From: Methanobacteriota archaeon
GTDB lineage: Archaea; Thermoplasmatota; Poseidoniia; Poseidoniales; Poseidoniaceae
DNA length: 7,110 bases
Direction: 5' to 3'
Assembly (NCBI GenBank): GCA_002707335.2
Contig: PAMN02000044.1
Location: 5,876-12,985, forward strand
Under the pieces are notes generated by a model that saw only the letters and a program-made list of their open reading frames with translations, made no database searches and was not told the DNA's origin. Shown piece by piece: positions 1 through 5,536 of the stretch. Each line of letters starts with the position of its first letter. The first letter of the stretch is position 1. The translations under genes and the position numbers were made by a program.

Positions 1-1280
1 TCTTTCAACAATGGGCCGTCGAATTCTTCTCTTACAGTCTTCTTGAAAGACTGGAATGCAGAGTTATTGATTTCTTGGAAGCCTTCACCTTCCACTTGAC
101 GAATATTTACTCTTCGAATCATATGTCTTCCACTCTTTAGTTCTCTAAGCAATTCAAGGTTTATGTCGTAAGTCTTGTTGGTTTCACCATTTAATCCAGC
201 GATAAAATTCAGTCCAGGAAGAAGTTTTGGCAAACCTCTTTCACCTTTTTCCTTCCCATATTTATTGATTAGACCAATGGCGGATTTTAGTTGCTTAGAA
301 TCACAATTTAGCCAATTTTCTTTATGCACATTTGGGTCTGCTGATTCAAGGCCAAAAGAGAGAACTGCTCCGTCAGAGAGTGTCTCAACGAGAGTTTTTG
401 TAATCTCTTCTGCGGGTTCGAGATTTTCTGCTATAATCGATGGATTGCCATTGTCTGTATGAAGTATTTTCAATCTTTCATCATCTCTTAAACCATGTAA
501 GAGACTAGCAATTGGCTCAGGGTTCGGAACCGGATATTCAAGTTCAAGAACACCATCTGCCATGTAAGTGTAGGTATCAGTCATGCCTCCAAGTCTGACA
601 TGCTCAACTCCCATGTCATGAGCGATTTTCACCTCTTCAATGATGTCTTCAGGGCTTCTCCAAATGGGAACCCCTTTCTTTGGTTCAATACAGAACTTGC
701 ACCCGCGCTTGTACCTAACGCATCCTTGGTAGACTTCGACCTCGTATGTTAGAGGTCCGCCCAAGTCAGGATTGCTTGATACTGCCTTTGATTTTGCTCC
801 ATGTTGCGCCCAACCCGTCCACTGCTCTGCATTTCGTCTTTTATGTTTCCAAGTATTATTTTCAAGATAAAAATTCAAAGTAGCATCTGTATCTTGCAGA
901 GCAAGGAATAAATTTGCCTGCAAGGGGCTCCATCCTTGATGTCGCCATCCTCTAATCGCCCAACCACCGCACAAAATTGGAATGTCTCTAGGGGTTTGAC
1001 CAATGATGTCTCTTGTCTCATTCAATGAGATAGGAGTGCCACGCAGATATTTTCCTGGAACAATCGCTCCTGCAAGAATAACGATTCCAAGCCTATTTTC
1101 GAGTGTTCTGGGATTTATTCTAAAACTGTCGATAGTGCAGTATTCATATTCGATATTCCTCTCTTCTAAAACTCCACAGATGTATCGAACGTGGAAACCT
1201 ACGTATGGAGGAACTCCAAATGCAGCAGGCTCGTCTTCATATCCATCAATAACGAGCCACGTAGGATTTGGCTCAACCAA
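1..1280 (-). CDS. Radical SAM protein, COG1031 family (3' end outside window)
   Basis: This is the N-terminal 426 residues of a radical SAM enzyme; the C-terminus lies beyond base 1. Residues 1-180 form a lead domain beginning VEPNPTWLVIDGYEDEP, followed by GVPPY. The [4Fe-4S]/SAM site is Cys187-x6-Cys194-x2-Cys197 in the context QGCVRYKRGCKFCIEP, the form typical of COG1031 (radical SAM with a C-terminal helix-hairpin-helix). Further family-like stretches are RLGGMTDTYTY, LHTDNGNPSIIA, FGLESADP, KLLPGLNFIAGLNGET and RRVNIRQVEGEGF. Family members are about 550 residues, so the part missing here is probably the HhH region. The substrate of the family is unknown; the HhH suggests a nucleic acid target. 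The start is TTG at 1280, because GAGGTG lies 5 nt upstream and no later start keeps the N-terminal motif. It follows csl4 by 9 nt in the same frame, so the two are probably cotranscribed. Family assignment is confident; function is not known. Confidence 0.88.
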   Translation of the reverse strand, partial: MVEPNPTWLVIDGYEDEPAAFGVPPYVGFHVRYICGVLEERNIEYEYCTIDSFRINPRTLENRLGIVILAGAIVPGKYLRGTPISLNETRDIIGQTPRDIPILCGGWAIRGWRHQGWSPLQANLFLALQDTDATLNFYLENNTWKHKRRNAEQWTGWAQHGAKSKAVSSNPDLGGPLTYEVEVYQGCVRYKRGCKFCIEPKKGVPIWRSPEDIIEEVKIAHDMGVEHVRLGGMTDTYTYMADGVLELEYPVPNPEPIASLLHGLRDDERLKILHTDNGNPSIIAENLEPAEEITKTLVETLSDGAVLSFGLESADPNVHKENWLNCDSKQLKSAIGLINKYGKEKGERGLPKLLPGLNFIAGLNGETNKTYDINLELLRELKSGRHMIRRVNIRQVEGEGFQEINNSAFQSFKKTVREEFDGPLLK

Positions 1281-1285
1281 AAAAC

Positions 1286-1291
1286 CACCTC
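1286..1291 (-). promoter_or_regulatory. Shine-Dalgarno of the radical SAM gene, overlapping the csl4 stop codon
   Basis: The minus strand reads GAGGTG, a six-base match to the archaeal anti-SD CACCTC, 5 nt before TTG 1280. The first two bases belong to the TGA stop of the Csl4-RRM gene (1290-1292), so a ribosome terminating on csl4 sits on the SD of the next gene. This supports the TTG start and translational coupling. Confidence 0.7.
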
Positions 1292-2645
1292 AGTTTCGGT
1301 TTCTTCGGAATTTCTTTTTCTTTCCAGAGGCTTCTTCTTCAGCAATTGCTCTTAGTTCTCTAGCTGATTTACCGCCTTTCTTCTCGCTTGGTTTTGCTAA
1401 ATCAACCTTGATTGTTCTGGTCATGAATTCTGTTCCGTTTAGTTTTGATACTACATCTGCGCCTGCAGTTTCAGGTTGGATAGTGACGAAAGCAAACGCC
1501 TTTCTTTTTCCTGAACGATCAGTTGCCCACTGTACATGGACAGAATCACAATGATCTTTGAATATCTTTCCTAGGTCATCGTCACTAGCGTCAAATGGAA
1601 GATTTCCAACATAGAGTCTACAGCCCTTAGGTCTGTCTCTCTTTGGTTTCTTATCCCTAGGAGCATCAGCATCTCTTACACCGATTCTTCTTCCGTTAAT
1701 TCTGTGGCCATCCAATGCTTTTGCTGCGGCTTGAGCCATTGATTTATTTGCGAATGTTATGAATCCAAAGCCTCTGTTGTTTCCATTGTCATCCTTCATG
1801 ATAGCGAAGTCTGTTATGTCTCCATGTGGTTCGAACAATGAACGAATATCATCATCTTGAACATCGTTTGGAAGACCACCAACGAATAATTTGCATCCAG
1901 GAGGTGCTCTTGGTTTTCTTCCTCCTCTTCCGCCAGCGTCGTCGAATCTAAAGTACTCTCTTGGAGAGCCATCTTCCCTTACATCTTCAGCGATATATGT
2001 GGCTCTTCCGGAGCTTCCTTTTGCGAATAGAGCCTCAGCATCTCCGCTCCATCTTTTGTTTCCGCCATTAAGCGCAGACATTCCTGTCGAGCCACCAAAA
2101 TCATCTGCCATTGCTCTAAAGGCACGGTTTTCACATGTAGGACAGTAAACATTCCAGTCACCTTGCTGCTGTGCTTCAAATTCAGCACCACATGGAGGGC
2201 ATATTGCCCATAGGACTCCACAGTTGCTTTCCCCTCGCATGTCAACACGAACGACATTTTCAACTTCAGTTACCTTTGCTCTTACTAGGTCTCTCACCCT
2301 TAGTGCATCAGCAGTATTGTGCAAGAATCTGTCACAGATTGCAGTTACATGCATTTGCGCATACATCTGGTCTGCCATAACCACTCGGTTAGGTTTGTTT
2401 TCCACGCTCAATACGCGTATTTCACCTGATTTTTCATGTAATTTAGAAACTTCTCCAATTATGTAATCTCCTACTTCTAATCTTAGTAATTCATTATGAG
2501 ATTGAACGCTAATTACACCGTCGGTTTCGATGACTATACCTGTTAGAAGAGATACCAACTCTCCATTTCTCTCTATTGTTCCTTCACCAGATGTATGTTC
2601 ATCTGACTTTCCGATTATTGCTCCTGGGGTGACGATGCTCGTCAT
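1290..2645 (-). CDS. csl4: Exosome subunit Csl4 fused to two RRM domains
   Basis: This 451-residue protein has archaeal Csl4, an RNA-binding cap subunit of the exosome, as its N-terminal 185 residues. There is a short N-terminal domain (VTPGAIIGKSDE, about 5-15), an S1/OB domain (about 63-137) and a zinc ribbon with Cys149-x2-Cys152 and Cys168-x2-Cys171. In archaea Csl4 caps the Rrp41/Rrp42 ring and its zinc ribbon helps recruit DnaG. Ordinary archaeal Csl4 ends here. This protein continues through a Gly/Arg-rich linker (186-250, with GGRGGRKPRAPPG) into RRM1 (251-328; RNP2 KLFVGG, RNP1 RGFGFITF) and RRM2 (342-417; RNP2 RLYVGN, RNP1 KAFAFVTI). A basic tail ends KKKKFRRNRN. The RNP1 aromatics are kept in both RRMs. 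ATG 2645 was chosen because it gives MTSIVTPGAIIG, matching family N-termini; GTG 2654 is the in-frame alternative. No SD is visible. Csl4 and RRM assignments are strong from motifs; the role of the RRMs is inferred. Confidence 0.93.
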   Translation of the reverse strand: MTSIVTPGAIIGKSDEHTSGEGTIERNGELVSLLTGIVIETDGVISVQSHNELLRLEVGDYIIGEVSKLHEKSGEIRVLSVENKPNRVVMADQMYAQMHVTAICDRFLHNTADALRVRDLVRAKVTEVENVVRVDMRGESNCGVLWAICPPCGAEFEAQQQGDWNVYCPTCENRAFRAMADDFGGSTGMSALNGGNKRWSGDAEALFAKGSSGRATYIAEDVREDGSPREYFRFDDAGGRGGRKPRAPPGCKLFVGGLPNDVQDDDIRSLFEPHGDITDFAIMKDDNGNNRGFGFITFANKSMAQAAAKALDGHRINGRRIGVRDADAPRDKKPKRDRPKGCRLYVGNLPFDASDDDLGKIFKDHCDSVHVQWATDRSGKRKAFAFVTIQPETAGADVVSKLNGTEFMTRTIKVDLAKPSEKKGGKSARELRAIAEEEASGKKKKFRRNRN

Positions 2646-2671
2646 TTTTTTCACGCTCGTATTTTTTGGGG

Positions 2672-2687
2672 TTCACCCGAAGGTGAA
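2672..2687 (-). promoter_or_regulatory. Perfect cUUCGg hairpin upstream of csl4
   Basis: The minus strand reads TTCACC, TTCG, GGTGAA: a perfect six-pair stem closed by C-G around a UUCG loop, the classic extra-stable RNA tetraloop. It ends 17 nt before GTG 2654 and 26 nt before ATG 2645. On the transcript it is followed by CCCCAAAAAAUA rather than a U-run, so it does not look like an intrinsic terminator. Its 3' arm, GGUGA, could also pair with the anti-SD but lies too far from either start for normal initiation. A 5'-leader structure or processing signal is the likeliest reading; function unproven. Confidence 0.45.
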
Positions 2688-2713
2688 TGGAAGTGGATAT
2701 TCTAATGCGGTTA

Positions 2714-2734
2714 GTCTTTGTTCTTGAACCCCTC
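2714..2734 (-). promoter_or_regulatory. Promoter-like motif directly after the methylase stop codon
   Basis: On the minus strand GAGGGGTTCAA (2734-2724) begins directly after the METTL5-like TGA, and CAAAGAC follows at 2720-2714. The gap 3511-3547 has nearly the same string (GAGGG-TTCAA-AGAC). A purine-rich block before an A/T-rich TTCAA core resembles a BRE/TATA arrangement. If it is a promoter, initiation near 2698 would give csl4 a leader of about 50 nt containing the UUCG hairpin. The rest of the 80-nt gap 2655-2734 holds nothing else recognisable. Confidence 0.3.
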
Positions 2735-3283
2735 TCATCGAGTTATACGCCAACATCTAATCTTGGTAGTACCCATTTTTGAGGTATGGTGACCGTAAGT
2801 TGCAGGCATTCTGAATTCTCCTTCCAGAATAATTTCCCCTTCAGGAAGATGTGTTGCACTAGCGCTGTGTAAGATGTGAACGACAGGTGCAGCTTTTAGT
2901 GCCGCATCTAGAAATGGTCTGTCCGCACCATGTTTTTGTACACCCCATGGTGGGTTCATAATCACGATATCTGCCTCGCCAATATCAATTTCACCAACTC
3001 GTCCAATTATTGTATTACCTAATTCTTGGCATAGTTTTGCAGCGTCTTCATCACATTCAACAAAAGTAACTTCAGCGCCCAATAATTGTGCACCATGTCC
3101 TAAGATTCCATTACCTGCTCCCAAATCTAGGACTTTTTTGCCTTCCAGGCCATCGTAGCCATCTATCTGTGCAAGCCATAATGCAGCCAGGTCGCCCTCT
3201 GTTTGGTACTGCTCCAATTCCACGTGATTACATGGATGATTGGGTAATTTGGATAATTTAATCGCCAGTTGGCGAAGCTTCAC
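2735..3283 (-). CDS. METTL5-like rRNA adenine N6-methyltransferase (COG2263)
   Basis: This 182-residue class I SAM-dependent methyltransferase matches the COG2263/METTL5 group, predicted to make N6-methyladenosine in small-subunit rRNA, the known role of human METTL5. The N-terminus KLRQLAIKLSKLPNHP and the VELEQY segment (21-26) are typical. SAM-binding motif I is VLDLGAGNGILG (51-62), the acidic motif II is FVECD (74-78), and the catalytic motif is NPPW (110-113) followed by GVQKHGADRPF. Length suits the family (about 200). Three starts are possible: TTG 3295, GTG 3292 (overlapping GTGA) and GTG 3283. GTG 3283 was chosen because a perfect GGTGATC Shine-Dalgarno lies 3 nt upstream and the protein then starts where the family does. 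It follows the small zinc-ribbon gene and precedes csl4, giving an RNA-processing context. The rRNA target in this organism is inferred. Confidence 0.87.
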   Translation of the reverse strand: MKLRQLAIKLSKLPNHPCNHVELEQYQTEGDLAALWLAQIDGYDGLEGKKVLDLGAGNGILGHGAQLLGAEVTFVECDEDAAKLCQELGNTIIGRVGEIDIGEADIVIMNPPWGVQKHGADRPFLDAALKAAPVVHILHSASATHLPEGEIILEGEFRMPATYGHHTSKMGTTKIRCWRITR

Positions 3284-3286
3284 ATT

Positions 3287-3293
3287 GATCACC
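3287..3293 (-). promoter_or_regulatory. Perfect Shine-Dalgarno of the methylase gene, containing the upstream stop codon
   Basis: The minus strand reads GGTGATC, a seven-base complement to the archaeal 16S tail GATCACC, 3 nt before GTG 3283. The TGA stop of the zinc-ribbon gene (3289-3291) lies within it. It decides the GTG 3283 start and implies coupled translation of the zinc-ribbon protein and the methylase. Confidence 0.65.
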
Positions 3294-3510
3294 AACGTCT
3301 CTGTTGTTGCTGTTGATTGTTGTAACCCATCTGGCGCATCTGCTGAGCCTGCATTTGTTGGGCTTGAAGTTGTTGTAATTGGAATCTTATTGCTTCGGCT
3401 TCTCTCCTCAGTGCCGCAATAAGTTGTTCATTGGGTTGTTGACCACCACAAAATCGGCAAAAGCGTGTGCCATCTGCTTGCATTTGGCCGCATGTCGTAC
3501 AGAATGCCAT
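3289..3510 (-). CDS. Small zinc-ribbon protein with Gln/Met-rich tail
   Basis: This is a 73-residue protein of unknown function. The N-terminus is a compact zinc ribbon: MAFCTTCG then RFCRFCGG, giving Cys4-x2-Cys7 and Cys18-x2-Cys21, as in many short archaeal zinc-ribbon domains. Residues 28-60 form a probable amphipathic helix or coiled coil (IAALRREAEAIRFQLQQL) that runs into a low-complexity tail rich in Gln and Met and ends QQQQQRRW. No membrane segment or signal peptide is present. ATG 3510 has no SD, and a TATA-like TTCAAAG is centred about 26 nt upstream, compatible with a leaderless mRNA. Its stop codon lies inside the SD of the METTL5-like gene, so the two are translationally coupled and may work together. 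A nucleic acid or protein adaptor role is plausible but inferred. The intact cysteine pairs and the coupling argue for a real gene. Confidence 0.78.
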   Translation of the reverse strand: MAFCTTCGQMQADGTRFCRFCGGQQPNEQLIAALRREAEAIRFQLQQLQAQQMQAQQMRQMGYNNQQQQQRRW

Positions 3511-3531
3511 GAATATCCCAACACTAACTCG

Positions 3532-3544
3532 TCTTTGAACCCTC
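3532..3544 (-). promoter_or_regulatory. Promoter-like motif before the zinc-ribbon gene
   Basis: The minus strand reads GAGGGTTCAAAGA, 3 nt after the stop of the unknown gene at 3548. The TTCAAAG core is centred about 26 nt before the A of ATG 3510, the usual archaeal TATA-to-start distance for a leaderless transcript, and the purine-rich GAGGG could act as a BRE. The same string recurs at 2714-2734. It would separate the downstream RNA cluster from the upstream genes. The call rests on position and recurrence only. Confidence 0.32.
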
Positions 3545-3547
3545 GCA

Positions 3548-4558
3548 TCAACTTACCATTTGCATAAATACAGGCCAAGTCTCGAAATTCTGTGCTAAGG
3601 CACGTTCGTTTATGTCCTCCATTCTAACGTCCGACATCATTTCTGATGGGTCAACGCCTGCGTCTAATAATTCCTGGACTAATGCACGGAATTCTTTCTC
3701 TATTGCAGGAGTGTCATCAACTTCTGGTTCGGCATCAGGAAGTGGAATAGATTCATCTGATTGAGATTCAGCCTTTGCTTCTTGACCAGGTAACGGAACT
3801 TCTTCTTTATCTGCTTGTAGAATTGGCTTACTATCTGAAGTAGGCAGTGGAATTTCTTCTGCTTCCGGCATCATTTCTTGGATGAATGCTTTCTCCATCT
3901 CGTCAACAGGTTCTTCATCAACTGGTTCAGGAGGTTGCTCGACAACAGGCACTTCTACAATTTCTGGTTCGGGTTTTGCTAATCCTACACCTAGAATCTC
4001 GGCCTGCTGTCTCGCTAATTCAGCAGCCTGTCTTCTTGGTAAAGACACGAATGCTTTACCAACAAGGGCATGGATTGGGTAAGGAAGGTAGTACTTGTCC
4101 AAATTTGGCAGACTAGGATGTCTGAAGCATAGAATGGAATGCCTTTCGAAAGCTCGTTGATTTGGAATGCCTACCGAGAAAGGTGTAGGGTTGATTTCAA
4201 CAGTAGACCTCAACCATCCTTCCTGTGTGACAAGTTGCTGCATCCAAATTCCCATATCAGAATTAGATACGTTGACGAATTGAAAAGAAGCATCTCTGTG
4301 GTCGAATCCTTGTTCTGCCAATAAATCCTCGGCTCCTCTAGGTCTGTGGAATATTCCCATTACTGGTTGCCCGTGGTCAATCATATCTCCATGAAGTTCC
4401 AATAATTTACGTTCTTTTCTAGGACACAGTAGCATAATTTCAAGCCTGTCTGCCCCCGGGTCCCATATTTCTCCCCATCTAGAAACGGCTTCATCTCTAA
4501 GTTGTTGGAATGTCATATTCGGAATCATTGCTGTGACGCCCATGTAACCACCGTCCAC
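3548..4558 (-). CDS. Conserved-looking protein of unknown function with acidic PLP-repeat linker
   Basis: This 336-residue soluble protein was not recognised. Residues 12-190 look like a folded domain (TFQQLRDEAVSRWGEIW, LEIMLLCPRKERKLLELHGD, then FSVGIPNQRAFERHSILCFRHP, and LVGKAFVSLPRRQAAELA). Residues 195-283 are an acidic, proline-rich, probably disordered linker holding three spaced repeats: EEIPLP (234-239), EEVPLP (252-257) and ESIPLP (269-274). The C-terminus (284-336) is a short helical acidic region; IEKEFRALVQELLDAG there echoes MEKAFIQEMMPEA just before the repeats. No signal peptide, membrane segment or metal motif is seen. The longest start is GTG 4558; ATG 4543 (residue 6) has a GGTGG SD-like sequence 4 nt upstream and may be the true start. 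It follows asd by 15 nt, so it is probably cotranscribed, but this gives no clear functional hint. A binding or scaffold protein with a flexible arm is a guess. Confidence 0.75.
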   Translation of the reverse strand: MDGGYMGVTAMIPNMTFQQLRDEAVSRWGEIWDPGADRLEIMLLCPRKERKLLELHGDMIDHGQPVMGIFHRPRGAEDLLAEQGFDHRDASFQFVNVSNSDMGIWMQQLVTQEGWLRSTVEINPTPFSVGIPNQRAFERHSILCFRHPSLPNLDKYYLPYPIHALVGKAFVSLPRRQAAELARQQAEILGVGLAKPEPEIVEVPVVEQPPEPVDEEPVDEMEKAFIQEMMPEAEEIPLPTSDSKPILQADKEEVPLPGQEAKAESQSDESIPLPDAEPEVDDTPAIEKEFRALVQELLDAGVDPSEMMSDVRMEDINERALAQNFETWPVFMQMVS

Positions 4559-4573
4559 TCCTATGCATGTGAC

Positions 4574-5536
4574 CTATTTGGTGATGTATGCTTCTTGTAC
4601 CGCAAATTCAGCCAGAAGGATAACTCCTCCGGCTGCTCCTCTGATTGTATTGTGCGATAATGCATCAAATCTGACAATGTTTTTTTCTACACGTATATTT
4701 CCAATGGTTGTAGACATTCCATTTCCTGCCCATAGATGATTCTCTCTTGTCGGAGTCTCAAGTATAATTTCGTTAACATTTTCTGGAGAAGATGGTAAAT
4801 CTAGGGATTGGATTTTCATCAACTGTTCAACTTGTTCAAGAGTTGGATCAGATTCAAGTTCTACGCCACACGATACCATATGGCCGTCCCTCTCAGCTAC
4901 TCTGTTACATGTGGCTAAAATCGGTACATCAATTTCTAGAAGATACTTCAATTCAGCCATCATTTTTTCTTCTTCCCCAGGGATTAATGGATTTACATCA
5001 CCTGAAAGTGCTTTTTCATCGAATAGTAATCTCCATCCTGCTCCAGACAAGGCCTGCCTTGTGAATATTGTAATAGATTTGATTCCTAATTCTCGCAATC
5101 CAGCTATTGCTGTGGCAACTGGCACTACAGTACAGTTTGTTGCGCATGCATGCCCTTCATATTCATCCATGATGTGAGGATTGATTTCAGGAATAACCAT
5201 TGGCACGCCTGCAATTCTTCTGAAAGTGCTAGCATTTGAAAAGACGTGGATACCCCTTGCCACAAGGGAGGGTTCCACTATTTCTGCAACATTATTTGGC
5301 AGGGCTGAAAACGCAATATCAACATCTGGTATGTCACTCATAGAACATATCAGAATATCGTAACTAGGTTTTTGAGTTTCAAGTCTCCATTCTAGTTCTT
5401 CGAACATCAATCCAACATTTTTGGGTGAACCAGCAATCGCCTCAACATCGAAAAAAGGGTGGTTCCAAAGCAGTTCCTGTAAACGCTGACCTACAAGGCC
5501 AGTCGCCCCAAGAATCGCCACAGAATACCTTGTCAT
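4574..5536 (-). CDS. asd: Aspartate-semialdehyde dehydrogenase
   Basis: Asd makes L-aspartate 4-semialdehyde from 4-phospho-L-aspartate with NADPH (EC 1.2.1.11), the branch-point step toward lysine, threonine and methionine; it is cytosolic. The 320-residue protein opens with the Rossmann motif AILGATGLVGQ (8-17). The catalytic cysteine is Cys135 in CATNCTVVP and the general-base histidine is His219 in NRVAERDGH. Substrate-binding regions include VFSNASTFRR (98-107), IPGEEEKMMAEL (185-196) and SHNTIRGAAGG (294-304). These features place it in the archaeal/fungal-type branch. It is slightly shorter than typical archaeal enzymes (about 345-350), but every catalytic block is present. ATG 5536 overlaps the glycosyltransferase stop as ATGA, with GAGGAG 5 nt upstream. 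Other aspartate-pathway genes are not in the window, so its pairing with a glycosyltransferase and an unknown gene looks like convenience rather than pathway grouping. Confidence 0.95.
   Translation of the reverse strand: MTRYSVAILGATGLVGQRLQELLWNHPFFDVEAIAGSPKNVGLMFEELEWRLETQKPSYDILICSMSDIPDVDIAFSALPNNVAEIVEPSLVARGIHVFSNASTFRRIAGVPMVIPEINPHIMDEYEGHACATNCTVVPVATAIAGLRELGIKSITIFTRQALSGAGWRLLFDEKALSGDVNPLIPGEEEKMMAELKYLLEIDVPILATCNRVAERDGHMVSCGVELESDPTLEQVEQLMKIQSLDLPSSPENVNEIILETPTRENHLWAGNGMSTTIGNIRVEKNIVRFDALSHNTIRGAAGGVILLAEFAVQEAYITK

Noticed and set aside
1003..1554. 183-residue open frame on the plus strand
   Set aside because: It lies antisense to the csl4 tail and the radical SAM start, with no recognisable domain and low-complexity Ser/Phe content typical of a shadow frame.
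1896..2088. Possible frameshift or chimeric join between Csl4 and the RRMs
   Set aside because: The linker frame stays open with sensible composition (Gly/Arg/Asp-rich) and no frame change is needed to join the domains. An assembly error cannot be fully excluded from sequence alone.
1979..2263. 94-residue open frame on the minus strand
   Set aside because: It sits inside csl4 in another frame, across the zinc ribbon and linker. The csl4 frame has clear motifs and this one has none, so no hidden frameshift is indicated.
2672..2687. Hairpin as an intrinsic terminator
   Set aside because: No T-run follows on the minus strand; the next bases are CCCC then A's. On the plus strand there is no gene that would need it.
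3295..3425. Repeat-rich tract as a tandem repeat or CRISPR
   Set aside because: The TTG/TGT-rich stretch is simply the antisense of Gln (CAA/CAG) codons in the zinc-ribbon gene, with no regular repeat unit or spacers.
3535..3544. GGTTCAA as a tRNA T-arm
   Set aside because: The 37-nt gap is too short for a tRNA, and no acceptor, D-arm or anticodon stem can be paired around it.
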